From an uncultured Acidobacteriia bacterium (GTDB taxonomy: Bacteria; Acidobacteriota; Terriglobia; Bryobacterales; Bryobacteraceae), in the NCBI GenBank assembly GCA_903907865.1, contig CAIVPR010000098.1, positions 1-64,000 on the forward strand: a stretch of 64,000 nt of DNA. Reading direction: 5' to 3'. Position numbers and translations under genes: made by a program. This document shows, in pieces, positions 25,313 through 34,491 of this stretch. Below the pieces are notes generated by a model that had not been told where the DNA came from, ran no database searches, and was given only the letters and a program-made list of their open reading frames with translations. The first letter of the stretch is position 1. The number at the start of each line of letters is the position of its first letter.

Positions 25313-27321
25313 GCGATACGGTCCCCATTTCGCAAGCCGACTTCAACCGGCAGGCCGAGGCCCTGCGCCGCGAGTTCTCGGACCTACGTGGGATGGCCGG
25401 CGTCGGGATCGAGTTCCGCATGCCCGGTTTCGAGCCGCGTGTCCTGCTCCCGGTCCCACCGGAATCGACATCCGCCCAGTTTCCAGTTGACGAAAAGCAG
25501 GGGTCGGAACTAATTTTGCACCACGCGCCAGGGTCCGGGGACTTCTCCACCGTGTTGGAGTTGGCGGTTCGCGGCGTCCTTGGCCGGCTGGAGGTCGAAC
25601 GGCGCGAGGAGGTTCTGCTGGAGGAACTGGGCAGCAATTGGGAGAGCCTGGACGCCATCTATGAGATCAGCGCCGACGTTCTGCGCTATGCCGATGTCGA
25701 AACCTCCCTGGAGCGCCTCATCGCCCGCTTCATTTCGCTGCAGGACGGTCTGCACGCCGCCATCTTCCTCACCCGGAACGGCCGGTTGAAGCCCCTCGCG
25801 GGCCACGCGAGCGAAATCCTCGACTGGCAGGACCTCGGGCGCATGGAAAAGGCAATCCGCGAGGCTCGTGCCGTTTCGGTCAACCACCTGCCGCCGGAAA
25901 TGACCGGGCCGGGGCCGGTGCCATGGCCAAATGCCGTGCGCGTCGCGGCCGCTCCGGTGACCGCCCGGCTGAAGGTGATCGGATTCCTAGCCGTCTGGCG
26001 CGACGACGAACGTTTCCAATTCGACGCGCCCTTCCTGCGCCTGCTCGAGGCCATCACCCACCAAGCCTCGATGCTGCTGGAAAGCGACCGCCTCAAGCGT
26101 TCCATGCGCGAAAACGAGCGCTGGGCTCAGGAGCTCGAAATCGCCTCCTCTATCCAGCAGTCGTTGCTTTTCGGCCATCCTCCCTCGGGACTCGACCGCT
26201 TCGACATTTGCTGCTTCAGCGCGGCCTCGCAGCGGGTCGACGGCGACTTCCACGACTTCCTGAAGCACTCCAACGTCTGCGTCGATGTGCTGGTCGCCGA
26301 CGTCATGGGGAAGGGAATCGCCGCGGCGCTGATCGGCGCCGCGACCAAGAACCAGTTCCTCCGGGCCATCGCCAGCTTGGCGCTGCGTTCCAAGGGCACC
26401 GCTCCATCGCCGGCGGCAATCGTCGACCGCGCGGCCCGGCGCGTTGTCGACCAGTTGATCCAACTCGACCGCTTCGTGACACTCTGCTATGCCCGGTTCG
26501 ACGTGGGTCGCGGCCTCCTCGAGTTTGTCGACTGCGGCCACACGGGGATTCTCCTTTACCGCAAACGGACCGATGACACAATTTTCCTCCGCGGGGAGGA
26601 TCTGCCGATCGGCGTGATACCCGAGTTCACCTGCTCCCAGGTTTCCCATCGGATTCTGCCCGGCGATACGTACCTTCTGTTCTCAGACGGCGTGACCGAG
26701 GCGCGCAGCCCGGACGGCGATTTCTTCGGCGAGGAGCGCCTGACCGAATGCGTCCGCAACTGGAGTTCGCTGGGTGCGGCGATCCTCGTGGACCAGATCC
26801 GCAGGGCCGCCGCCATCTTCGGCGACAACCCCCCCCAGGCCGACGACTTCACCTGCATCGCCATCACCATCCGGCTGGACCACCTCGACGAGCCCGTCGT
26901 GGTGCGCGAGGCCGAATTTCTCTGCCAACTCGAAGAACTGGAGCACATGCGTGCGTGGATGGCCGCGGCGGCTCTGGAAGTGCCCAATGGCGGCCTTGGC
27001 GACGTTGGCCTCGGGCAACTGGAACTGGCCTGCACGGAGCTTTTTGTCAATTGCATCGCGCACGGCTCCACCGGCATCTGCGGAGGGCCGATCCACATGA
27101 CTGCCAGGGTCCACCGCGAACACTTGACTGTCGAACTGCGCCACGACGGCATCCCGTTCGACCCGCTTTCGGTGCCGCCACCCGCTTTCGACGGGTCGCG
27201 CGACAGCGGTTTCGGCACCTACATCGTTTTCCATTGCGCCGACGAACTGTCCTACCGGCGCGAGGGCGGGACGAATGTCATCTCCATATCGATCATGCGC
27301 AAGGGACATGCGCAAGAATAG
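25309..27321 (+). CDS. SpoIIE/RsbU-type protein phosphatase with GAF and anti-sigma-like kinase domain
   Basis: Translation most likely starts at the GTG at 25309, overlapping the upstream stop in GTGA (VSDTVPISQADFNRQAEAL). The 670 residues hold an unassigned N-terminal domain, a GAF domain (about 110-270), a coiled linker (MRENERWAQELEIASSIQQS), a PP2C/SpoIIE domain (about 290-505; DFHDFLKHS, DVMGKGIAAAL, FSDGVTEARSPDG, ADDFTCIAI) and a C-terminal HATPase of the RsbW type (about 520-668; ELACTELFVNCIAHGS, GFGTYIVFHCADEL). Phosphatase and kinase in one chain can set the phosphorylation of a STAS antagonist, the product of the next gene. Confidence 0.9.
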   Translation: MSDTVPISQADFNRQAEALRREFSDLRGMAGVGIEFRMPGFEPRVLLPVPPESTSAQFPVDEKQGSELILHHAPGSGDFSTVLELAVRGVLGRLEVERREEVLLEELGSNWESLDAIYEISADVLRYADVETSLERLIARFISLQDGLHAAIFLTRNGRLKPLAGHASEILDWQDLGRMEKAIREARAVSVNHLPPEMTGPGPVPWPNAVRVAAAPVTARLKVIGFLAVWRDDERFQFDAPFLRLLEAITHQASMLLESDRLKRSMRENERWAQELEIASSIQQSLLFGHPPSGLDRFDICCFSAASQRVDGDFHDFLKHSNVCVDVLVADVMGKGIAAALIGAATKNQFLRAIASLALRSKGTAPSPAAIVDRAARRVVDQLIQLDRFVTLCYARFDVGRGLLEFVDCGHTGILLYRKRTDDTIFLRGEDLPIGVIPEFTCSQVSHRILPGDTYLLFSDGVTEARSPDGDFFGEERLTECVRNWSSLGAAILVDQIRRAAAIFGDNPPQADDFTCIAITIRLDHLDEPVVVREAEFLCQLEELEHMRAWMAAAALEVPNGGLGDVGLGQLELACTELFVNCIAHGSTGICGGPIHMTARVHREHLTVELRHDGIPFDPLSVPPPAFDGSRDSGFGTYIVFHCADELSYRREGGTNVISISIMRKGHAQE

Positions 27322-27327
27322 GAAGTT

Positions 27328-27705
27328 ATGCCACTGACGATTGAAACGCTGAAGACCGATCAAGGCGGGGACATTTCCCTGGTGGTGGTGCCCGGAAAGG
27401 CTCTCGACGCGAGCAATTCCAAGGATTTCAAGACTTCCCTGGCATCGAGTCTGACGCCGGGCGCGAAGATCATCCTCGATCTGGGCAATCTGGATTTTGT
27501 CGACAGCTCCGGGCTGGGTGCCATGGTGTCGTCGCTCCGTCAAGTCTGCGGGGTCGGCGGCGATCTGAAGCTCTGCGCGCTGAAGAAGCCGGTCCGTGCG
27601 TTGATCGAGCTGGTTCGCATGCACAAGGTGTTTGAGATCTTCAACACCAGGGAAGAGGCTCTGGCCGCCTTCGGGGGGGCACCGGCCTCAGCCAACCCGG
27701 CATAA
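27328..27705 (+). CDS. STAS-domain anti-sigma factor antagonist
   Basis: The 125-residue protein is a SpoIIAA/RsbV-like STAS domain. It contains VVPGKALDASNSKDFKTSL, KIILDLGNLDFVDSSGLGAM (phospho-acceptor serine in DSSG, residues 59-62) and the C-terminal FEIFNTREEALAAF helix. Its phosphorylation state decides whether it frees a sigma factor or another partner from an anti-sigma protein. It starts 6 bases after the SpoIIE-type gene, completing a regulator-phosphatase/kinase-antagonist set. No sigma factor is encoded nearby, so the final target may be a non-sigma partner, for example in polysaccharide synthesis. Confidence 0.92.
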   Translation: MPLTIETLKTDQGGDISLVVVPGKALDASNSKDFKTSLASSLTPGAKIILDLGNLDFVDSSGLGAMVSSLRQVCGVGGDLKLCALKKPVRALIELVRMHKVFEIFNTREEALAAFGGAPASANPA

Positions 27706-27802
27706 TAGACTGGGTGTTACGAAAGTTTTATGGAGTGCGCCAGTTTCCAAACTATAAGCGAGCCGCGTATTCCGTCGCTTCGGATACCAATTTCATTGGC
27801 TC

Positions 27803-28951
27803 GTGGAAGAATCGCCCGTGCCTGATGCACGGCACAGAGTCCTGCTTATAGCGGGAATCGACGCCGTCGGCATCGCCCGGCTGCCCTCGCTCTTTGCGCG
27901 CGGCGGGTATACAGTGGATTTGCTCGCGTCCGCGGCGATTGCGGCTTCAAAATCTTCATACGTTTCGAAGTTGCTGCCCTGCGCGAAGGACCCCCATGCC
28001 GCCGCAAGGGCCGCCCGCGAGCACTTGGCGGTCCACCGCCACGAGTACCGGATGATCGTGCTCGCAGACGAGCCGACCTTCTGGGCCGCACTCGACTTGT
28101 CTCCCCGCGACTGGCTCGAAGGCTGGTTCCCCGTGCCGGTCACGCCCGAGTCGTTGCTGCGCCAAGGCTCCAAGCTACAGTTTCTCCAGGATAGCCGCGA
28201 CGCCGGCATCGGCACGCCGCGCTTCGAGGTCTGCCGGGACGCGGAGGAACTTCGGGCGGCCATTGAGAAGGTCGGATTACCGGTATACATCAAGGCAAGT
28301 CGCGGCCTTTCTGGCTCAGGCGTCTTCTTCACGGCCTCCTTTGCGGAGTTGGAAGGCCACATTTCCGCCATGTCGTTCCAGGAACCAGTGGTTGCCCAGC
28401 AGGAAATTGTTGGAGATACGGTGTCCGTTTCCGTGCTCTACGAGCATGGTCGACCGGTCTGCTGGTTCTTGTACAAGATGCGCAACATGTGGCCGAACCG
28501 GTTCGCGTCGGCCTCGTCGGTGGAGTTTTTCAGCCATCCCGACGCTCCCGAGATCGTACGACAGGTCGGCGAGTTGACCCAGTTCCACGGCTTGGCGGGC
28601 ATCGATCTCATGCTGGAGGAATGCACAGGCAAGCTGCTGCTGTTGGAGTTCAATCCGAGGCCGACCCCGGCTTACTACTTGGGCTGGCATGTCGGCGTGG
28701 ATTTTTCACGGGCGTTGCGCGATTGTGGCTCGGGCGCGCCCCAGCAGACGCCCAACGACCGCCATGATGTCGTCCCGATGTTCCCCCAGAGCCTCTACCA
28801 TGCCTGGTCGACCGCCGACCCAGTGCTCTTCGCCCGCACTTTGGCCGACGCTCCGTGGGAGGAGACCAATCTCGTCGCCGCGCACTTCCGCCGCTTCATG
28901 ACCCACTTCATGCCGGAATCGGTGAAGACGGTCCTGAAACGGAAGCCCTAG
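27803..28951 (+). CDS. ATP-grasp family protein
   Basis: The 382-residue protein has the ATP-grasp layout: an N-terminal Rossmann-like part (VLLIAGIDAVGIARLPSLFA), a lid region (GLPVYIKASRGLSGSGVFF with the ATP-binding Lys), VVAQQEIVGDTVSVSVLYE, and the metal site GLAGIDLMLEECTGKLLLLE followed by FNPRP. This resembles carbamoyl-phosphate-synthase-type ligases that activate a carboxylate and join it to an amine or thiol. The start is a GTG at 27803 with a weak ribosome site, so it could lie a few codons later. It stands alone, about 100 bases after the STAS gene. The substrate is unknown. Confidence 0.8.
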   Translation: MEESPVPDARHRVLLIAGIDAVGIARLPSLFARGGYTVDLLASAAIAASKSSYVSKLLPCAKDPHAAARAAREHLAVHRHEYRMIVLADEPTFWAALDLSPRDWLEGWFPVPVTPESLLRQGSKLQFLQDSRDAGIGTPRFEVCRDAEELRAAIEKVGLPVYIKASRGLSGSGVFFTASFAELEGHISAMSFQEPVVAQQEIVGDTVSVSVLYEHGRPVCWFLYKMRNMWPNRFASASSVEFFSHPDAPEIVRQVGELTQFHGLAGIDLMLEECTGKLLLLEFNPRPTPAYYLGWHVGVDFSRALRDCGSGAPQQTPNDRHDVVPMFPQSLYHAWSTADPVLFARTLADAPWEETNLVAAHFRRFMTHFMPESVKTVLKRKP

Positions 28952-29403
28952 CTCGAATTGGCGGCCCACACCCGAAGAAACGCTCCCTCGCGGTCGCGGC
29001 TCGGCAGGTTACCGAGCAGTGGAGGACTCCCGGCACGACAATTGGCGACCTGCGTGCTTAACAATGCTCGTCAAGCGGCGGAGTCGTCACGCTCCGGGTT
29101 TCGGACCGAAGGAGAACGGCGGCAGGTCCGGGATGATGTTGCAGGTCTGGCGAACTGGCGGGGAGTGGTGCAGGGTTTTTGCCGTATCCCCTGCTTTGCA
29201 GGCTCAAGGGGGGCGAGAAATCGCTCGTTGGCGACCCGGAGAGCCCGACACGGTAGTACCCGGCCAGTTCGCGGCTGGCCGCCACTGCGAGGGCCACGGA
29301 CGTGACTACCCGAGGTCGCGTGACGCTCGATGGTCGATATGGTCGACGATCTCCCCGGTGGAGACCGAGTGAAGGCCTTGGGCCCTACAGAATCGTTGCC
29401 GTC
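28952..29403. other. Intergenic stretch without a recognisable gene
   Basis: These 452 bases between the ATP-grasp gene and rfbC hold one half-copy of the REP-like repeat near the start. Several short frames are open on both strands, but none has a family motif, a good ribosome site or consistent codon use. No tRNA or clear terminator is seen. It may contain the remains of a lost gene. Confidence 0.4.
28977..29010. repeat. Half copy of the REP-like palindrome (copy B)
   Basis: CGCTCCCTCGCGGTCGCGG followed by CTCGGC matches the left arm of the element at 32977 almost perfectly. The right arm is missing or degenerate (ACCGAGCAGTGGAGG). It lies about 30 bases after the stop of the ATP-grasp gene. 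Confidence 0.6.
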
Positions 29404-29988
29404 CTACTTGTGCTGCAGTTCCCAGTCGTAGTTGATCAACAGGTTGTCGTGCGCGATGCGCCCCTCGTCCGCCGGGTTGTAGAAGCGGTCCGTCATGTAG
29501 ATCAGCATCGAGGGTTCCAGCCCAACCACCTTGTACCCGTGCGCGATTCCCGGCGGGATCAGGATCTGCCACGGGCGGAGGTTGCCCACGTACAGCGTGT
29601 TGCGGTGGCCGAACGTCTCGGAATCGGGACGCAGGTCCACCAGCGCCACCTGCAGCATGTTCGCGGCCGGAGTCCAGCAGTCCGTCTGGTGCAGGTGGAA
29701 GTGGAAGGCCTTGATGATGCCCGGATAGTTGAGCGCGGCCGAGACCTGCGAGGTCTCCTTGGGGAAATCGGCGGCGAGGCCGAAGCCCATCCGCTGGACC
29801 TCAAGGAAATAGCCGCGGTCGTCGGGCCAGAGCGACAGAGCCTTGCACTTGACGCCCGAAATCAGTTTCGGGCTTTCCGGATTGAGGATGATGTCGCCAA
29901 TTCCCTTGTCGCATTTTGGCAGCACGAGTCCGGAGGGAAGGGAAGGGCCGGCATGCTTGTCGTGGTGGTAAGGCGTGGTGTTTGTCAT
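29404..29988 (-). CDS. rfbC: dTDP-4-dehydrorhamnose 3,5-epimerase family protein
   Basis: The 194-residue cupin-fold protein follows the RmlC pattern: GVKCKALSLWPDDRGYFLEV, SQVSAALNYPGIIKAFHFHL, HQTDCWTP, then LVDLRPDSETFGH, ILIPPGIAHGYKV and YNPADEGRIAHDN. RmlC epimerises C3 and C5 of dTDP-4-keto-6-deoxyglucose during dTDP-L-rhamnose synthesis; some relatives make other deoxysugars. The His-rich FHFHLHQ loop differs from the usual RGLHFQ, so the exact product is open. It is divergent from rfbA, with about 157 bases between them. rfbB and rfbD are not in the window. Confidence 0.85.
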   Translation of the reverse strand: MTNTTPYHHDKHAGPSLPSGLVLPKCDKGIGDIILNPESPKLISGVKCKALSLWPDDRGYFLEVQRMGFGLAADFPKETSQVSAALNYPGIIKAFHFHLHQTDCWTPAANMLQVALVDLRPDSETFGHRNTLYVGNLRPWQILIPPGIAHGYKVVGLEPSMLIYMTDRFYNPADEGRIAHDNLLINYDWELQHK

Positions 29989-30145
29989 TCCGTCTAGTTT
30001 CCGGGCACGGCCCGAATCGACCGGTGCGCCCTAGTGCTAGTGTGGCACCCCGGAAAATGTTCCGCAAGCCGATGGCGCGCCAGCGCTTGGAACTTTCCGA
30101 TGGATATCATGGAAACTGGCAACAGCCCGGAATAGGAGAACAATC

Positions 30146-30901
30146 ATGAGAGGGATCATCTTGGCCGGGGGCACAGGCAGCCGTCTGTTCCCGTTGACGA
30201 AGGTCACGAACAAGCACCTGCTGCCCGTCTACAACCAGCCCATGATCTACTACCCCATCCGAACGCTTCTGGACGCGGGCATGGACGAACTTCTGATCGT
30301 CACGGGCGGCAACAACGCGGGTGATTTCCTGCGCCTTCTGGGCAGCGGACGCGAGTTCGGCAAGATCCACCTGAACTATACCTACCAGGAGGGGGAAGGC
30401 GGAATCGCCGACGCCCTGCGGCTCGCCGAGCACTTTTCGGATGGCGAAAAGATCTGCGTGATTCTGGGCGACAACATTATCGACGGCTCCATCCGCGGCG
30501 CCGCCGACGATTTCCGGAACCAGGACCAGGGGGCAAGGCTGCTCCTGAAGGAGGTCCCCGACGCCGAGCGCTTCGGTGTGGCCGAGATGGAGGGCGGTCG
30601 GATCGTGGGGATCGAGGAAAAGCCGTCCCATCCCAAGTCCAACTGCGCCGTGACCGGGATCTACTTCTACGATAATACGGTGTTCGACAAGATTAGGACC
30701 CTGAAGCCTTCCCGTCGCCACGAACTCGAAATCACCGACGTGAACAACGCCTACATCGCGGAGGGGAGTCTGACCTACTCGTTCCTCGACGGTTGGTGGA
30801 CCGACGCGGGGACTTTTGAGTCGTTGGCGCGTGCCAACCGCTTGGCTGCGGCGAGGGCCGGCCTGGTGCTCGACGACGAACTGGTCGCCGGCGCATACTG
30901 A
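30146..30901 (+). CDS. rfbA: Glucose-1-phosphate thymidylyltransferase
   Basis: The 251-residue protein has the nucleotidyltransferase signature GIILAGGTGSRLFPLTKVTN at its start, KHLLPVYNQPMIYYP, the metal-binding ILGDNIIDG, GVAEMEGGRIVGIEEKP and WTDAGTFESL near the end. It makes dTDP-glucose from dTTP and glucose-1-phosphate, the first step to dTDP-rhamnose. It is the short form, about 40 residues shorter than enterobacterial RmlA and without its C-terminal helical extension. AGGAGAAC stands before the ATG. Together with the divergent rfbC it supplies a deoxysugar for the surface polysaccharide. Confidence 0.9.
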   Translation: MRGIILAGGTGSRLFPLTKVTNKHLLPVYNQPMIYYPIRTLLDAGMDELLIVTGGNNAGDFLRLLGSGREFGKIHLNYTYQEGEGGIADALRLAEHFSDGEKICVILGDNIIDGSIRGAADDFRNQDQGARLLLKEVPDAERFGVAEMEGGRIVGIEEKPSHPKSNCAVTGIYFYDNTVFDKIRTLKPSRRHELEITDVNNAYIAEGSLTYSFLDGWWTDAGTFESLARANRLAAARAGLVLDDELVAGAY

Positions 30902-30998
30902 AGTAGTTTCGCGATTGCGGTAGGCTGCTGAACTTCGGAATTTTCCGTTTCAGAGCCGAGCCGACACTGCCCCCACGCCCGCGCTACACTGGCATCGT

Positions 30999-31988
30999 AT
31001 GAGCATACTGGCCGGTGTTGTGGTGGGCGTGCTTGCGTGGCTGTTCGTGCGGATCCTGCTGATGGGCGTCTATACCGTCGCCCAGAACGAGCGGGCCGTG
31101 AAGACCAGCTTTGGCCGTGCGGACCGGGTGCCGGGGAAAACCACCCTCGACGACCCCATTTCCGACCATTTGCGTCCTGAGGAGCGCGAGCGTTACGCGT
31201 ATCCCCAAGTCCGGGTGATCCAGCCCGGCGGGCCGTACTTCAAGATGCCGTGGCAGAAGATCCACAAGGCCACCGTCGCTACCTCGACCGTGAACATGGC
31301 GGTCGACCAGGAAGATCCCACTGCCAACAGCGCCGGCACGCGGTTGGACGCCGTCACCAAGGACCAACTGAACACCGGCCTGACCGGCCAGATCCGATAC
31401 CGGGTCAGCGAGGCCAACCTCTACGCCTACTTGTTCGGCATCAAGAAGCCCGTGGTCCACGTGATGGCCTATTTCGTGGCCGTCCTCCGGCAGCGGATCG
31501 CCAATTTCGAGGCCAAGTCCCCCGTTGGCGAGGCCAATGACGGCGAATCGATCAGCGGGGAGACGATTGGCGTCTCCATCAACGACCTGCGCAAGAATCT
31601 GCGCGACTTGAACGACTACATGGAGCTCGAGTGCCGGTCGGCCCAGGCAAGGTACGGCGTGATTTTCGACGCCTCGCTGATCACGGCCATCGACCCGCCC
31701 CTGGAAGTGGAGTCGGCGCTGGCGGCGATCAATACCGCCCACAATCAGGTTTCCAGCGACATCAGCCTGGCGCAGGCGTCCGCCGACCAGAAGATCGTCC
31801 AGTCGAGGCGGGCTGTCGAGATCGAAACCCTCAAGGCGCAGGCCGAGGTGGCTCCGGTAAAATCGCTCGCCGAGGAATTGTTCCAGCAACACAAGGCGGG
31901 GCCGGGCGTCTTGCCCGCGTACCTGCGCAACGTGAAACTGGGGCTGCTGGAGAAAGCGCAGCAGATCTACATGGAGGCGGGCAAATGA
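30999..31988 (+). CDS. SPFH/band 7 domain membrane protein (first of a pair)
   Basis: The 329-residue protein has one N-terminal membrane helix (about 3-25), followed by an SPFH domain (VAQNERAVKTSFGRADRVPG, then VIQPGGPYFKMPWQKIHK, and DQLNTGLTGQIRYRV) and a long Ala/Glu-rich helix (ASADQKIVQSRRAVEIETLK) typical of the family. SPFH proteins assemble into large ring cages in membranes and often guard proteases or organise microdomains. The stop codon overlaps the next gene's ATG by 4 bases (ATGA). No FtsH, HflKC or NfeD partner is adjacent. Confidence 0.85.
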   Translation: MSILAGVVVGVLAWLFVRILLMGVYTVAQNERAVKTSFGRADRVPGKTTLDDPISDHLRPEERERYAYPQVRVIQPGGPYFKMPWQKIHKATVATSTVNMAVDQEDPTANSAGTRLDAVTKDQLNTGLTGQIRYRVSEANLYAYLFGIKKPVVHVMAYFVAVLRQRIANFEAKSPVGEANDGESISGETIGVSINDLRKNLRDLNDYMELECRSAQARYGVIFDASLITAIDPPLEVESALAAINTAHNQVSSDISLAQASADQKIVQSRRAVEIETLKAQAEVAPVKSLAEELFQQHKAGPGVLPAYLRNVKLGLLEKAQQIYMEAGK

Positions 31989-32881
31989 ACTTCGTAATGG
32001 GTTTTGCGCTGGCATTCCTCGGCTGCGTCTTGATCGAGGGCTTCCTCTCGGGCCTGTGCCGGATCCTGGGCTTCTACGCCATCGTGTGGGAAGGGACCTG
32101 CCGGGTGTATGTGCTCTTCGGCAAGGTGATCGGAGTGTTGGACCAGCCGGGTCTGCACATTCTTCCAGTGGAACTGGGCTGGCGGGCGTTCATCGTGAAC
32201 TGGCTTGGCAGTTGCACGGTTCTCGACATGCGGCTGGACCAGGAATATCTGCGCAGCGAACCGGTCAATTCCGAGGAAGGCGCGCCCATGGGGATCGGAA
32301 TCTGGTACGAGATGGGGATCAGCGATCCCGTGTCTTTCCTGTTCAAGAACACGGATCCGCGCGGATCGCTGAAGGCCAACGTCAGCAACTCGACCGTGCG
32401 CTGCCTGAGCAACATGCCGCTCAGCGCGATGCTGGAGACGCGGCATCAAATGAGCCACTCGGTGCGGACGGAAGTATCGCTGAAGTCGGTGGAGTGGGGG
32501 TACAGGCTGGGTTCCGTGTACATCCGGAAGGTGCATTTCCGCGATGCGGGGATGATCCAGCAGATCGAGCAGAAGGTGGTGAACCGGCTGCGTCAGGTGA
32601 CGTCGGCCATCAAGCAGGCCGGGGCGAACCAGGTCAGCGTGATCAAGAGCTCGGCCGAGAAGGAGGCCGCGGTGGAACTTGCCAAGGCCGCCGTGATCCG
32701 TCCGGCGACAATGCGGGCCGCGTTCGCGGAGATCGCCAGCGAGCCCGAGGTTTGCTCGGCGTTGTTCGAGATTCTGGAGACGCAGCGGATCTTGGCGAAC
32801 ACCGGCAAGCTGGTCCTGCTGCCGAAGGGGCAAGCTGGCAGTTTGATTACTGCACTCCAGGCGGCCGGCAAGGCTGAGTAG
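31985..32881 (+). CDS. SPFH/band 7 domain membrane protein (second of a pair)
   Basis: Starting at the ATG at 31985, overlapping the previous stop, this 298-residue protein has an N-terminal membrane segment (about 4-33) and an SPFH domain: YVLFGKVIGVLDQPGLHILP, GSCTVLDMRLDQEYLR, GIWYEMGISDPVSFLFKN, and a helix with AIKQAGANQVSVIKSSAEKE. It is clearly related to the upstream product but divergent. The pair probably forms a hetero-oligomeric cage, as HflK and HflC do. No protease is encoded next to it. A complete REP-like repeat follows at 32977. Confidence 0.85.
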   Translation: MNFVMGFALAFLGCVLIEGFLSGLCRILGFYAIVWEGTCRVYVLFGKVIGVLDQPGLHILPVELGWRAFIVNWLGSCTVLDMRLDQEYLRSEPVNSEEGAPMGIGIWYEMGISDPVSFLFKNTDPRGSLKANVSNSTVRCLSNMPLSAMLETRHQMSHSVRTEVSLKSVEWGYRLGSVYIRKVHFRDAGMIQQIEQKVVNRLRQVTSAIKQAGANQVSVIKSSAEKEAAVELAKAAVIRPATMRAAFAEIASEPEVCSALFEILETQRILANTGKLVLLPKGQAGSLITALQAAGKAE

Positions 32882-32976
32882 CGGGTCCGACTGGGGGGAC
32901 CCTGCATGCCTTGTCCGTAAGGACCTTGCCCTGATCGCCCGTTCACCCGTTGCATGAACAACTGCGCATAGTTGGA

Positions 32977-33046
32977 ACAAACACTCCCTTGCGGTCGTGG
33001 CTCGGCCACATGCTGATTCCGCCGGGCCGCGACCGCGAGGGAGTGT
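32977..33046. repeat. Complete REP-like palindrome (copy C, best preserved)
   Basis: The left arm, containing CACTCCCTTGCGGTCGTGGC, and the right arm, containing CCGCGACCGCGAGGGAGTG, are near-perfect inverse complements; the three differences keep G-T pairs. The loop is about 20 bases long. The element is flanked by ACAAA on the left. It lies between the SPFH pair and the PAS kinase gene; apart from it, 32882-33117 is empty. Confidence 0.85.
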
Positions 33047-33117
33047 ACGGACCGATCAAAGTCGCTGAACTAAAGTAAGAGATACTGAAATCAACCGTCC
33101 TTGTCGAGGGTCTGAAA

Positions 33118-34491
33118 TTGCCTATTTACAAGAGGATCTTCGAGTTCACCCCCGATGCGGTTCTGGTGGTCGATCCCGGCGGTCGCATAGTCGACCTGAA
33201 CGCGCGGGCTTGTGCCATGTTCGGCTATGATCGCGACGATCTCCTGGGGAGTCCTATCGAGGCCCTCGTCCCCAAGCGCTTTGGCGATGTCCACGCAGCC
33301 CACCGTCTGGACTACATCGCCGAGCCCAGGACCAGGCCCATGGGTAGCGGCGAGGAGTTGTTCGGATGCCGCAAGGATCTCAGCGAATTCCCCGTCGACA
33401 TCATGCTTAGCACGATGGAATCCGACGGCGAGTCACTGGTGGTCTGCGTAGTTCGCGACATTACCCGCCGCCGATGGGCCGACGAAAAGTTCCGCAGCCT
33501 TCTGGAAGCCGCTCCGGACGCCATGGTCATCGTGGATGCCAAGGGGCGCATCGTGCTCGTAAATTCCCAAACCGAGTCGGTGTTCGGCTACGACCGCCGT
33601 GAACTGCTGGGGAAGGCGGTCGAGATCTTGATTCCGGAACGCTATCGGAGCCAGCATCCGGGCAACCGTGACCGTTACTTCCACAACACCCACTTTCGTC
33701 CTATGGGAGTGGCACTGGAATTGTTCGGCCTCCGCAAGGACGGCACAGAGTTCCCGGTTGAGATCAGCCTCAGTCCGCTCGAGACCGAGGAGGGTACGTT
33801 CGTTTCAAGCGCCATCCGGGATATCACGGCCCGCAAAGCGGCGGACGACCGCATCATCGAATCACTGCGGGAGAAGGAGGTCATGTTGAAGGAGATCCAC
33901 CATCGGGTCAAGAACAACCTGGCCGTGATCTCCAGCATGTTCTACTTGCAATCGACCTACACGCAGGATGATCCCACCCTTAAGATTCTCCGTGATAGCC
34001 AGGACCGTGTCCGCGCCATGGCGCTGGTGCACGAGATGCTGTACCAGTCGGAGAGTTTGGCCTCCGTGGACTTCGCCGACTACGCGGTGAGCCTCAGCCG
34101 GCAATTGCTCCAGAGCTATTCCGTTGGAACCGGGGTCCTAAAGCTAGCCACCGATATGAAACCGACGAGAATGCATGTCAGCCTCGCGGTGCCCTGTGCG
34201 CTGATCCTGAACGAAATCATCACCAACGCGATCAAGCACGCCTATCCCAATGGCCACGGCGGGGAGATCTTTCTGTCGCTTGGCCGGAATGCCAACGGCC
34301 ACGCGGTCCTCACGGTAGCCGACCGGGGCTCCGGTCTTGCCAACGATGTCGATCCTTCACGTCCCGCGTCAATGGGAATGCGGCTGATCCGGTCGTTGTC
34401 CCGGCAGATCGACGGAACGTTCGAATTGATCTCCACGCAGCCAGGCACGGAGGCAAGACTCACCATACCATTGGAATCGGAGCGCTCATAA
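33118..34491 (+). CDS. PAS-PAS sensor histidine kinase (HisKA_2 type)
   Basis: The 457-residue cytoplasmic kinase starts at a TTG (33118) preceded by GAGGG. It has two PAS/PAC domains (about 5-118 and 122-245), both with RKDGTEFPV-type ends. A HisKA_2 dimerisation domain has the phospho-acceptor His in LKEIHHRVKNNLAVISSM, and the HATPase domain follows (about 345-455; LILNEIITNAIKHAYP, VADRGSGL, MGMRLIRSL). This class is common in blue-light and general stress sensors. The next gene starts immediately at the base after the stop, so both act in one pathway. Confidence 0.9.
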   Translation: MPIYKRIFEFTPDAVLVVDPGGRIVDLNARACAMFGYDRDDLLGSPIEALVPKRFGDVHAAHRLDYIAEPRTRPMGSGEELFGCRKDLSEFPVDIMLSTMESDGESLVVCVVRDITRRRWADEKFRSLLEAAPDAMVIVDAKGRIVLVNSQTESVFGYDRRELLGKAVEILIPERYRSQHPGNRDRYFHNTHFRPMGVALELFGLRKDGTEFPVEISLSPLETEEGTFVSSAIRDITARKAADDRIIESLREKEVMLKEIHHRVKNNLAVISSMFYLQSTYTQDDPTLKILRDSQDRVRAMALVHEMLYQSESLASVDFADYAVSLSRQLLQSYSVGTGVLKLATDMKPTRMHVSLAVPCALILNEIITNAIKHAYPNGHGGEIFLSLGRNANGHAVLTVADRGSGLANDVDPSRPASMGMRLIRSLSRQIDGTFELISTQPGTEARLTIPLESERS

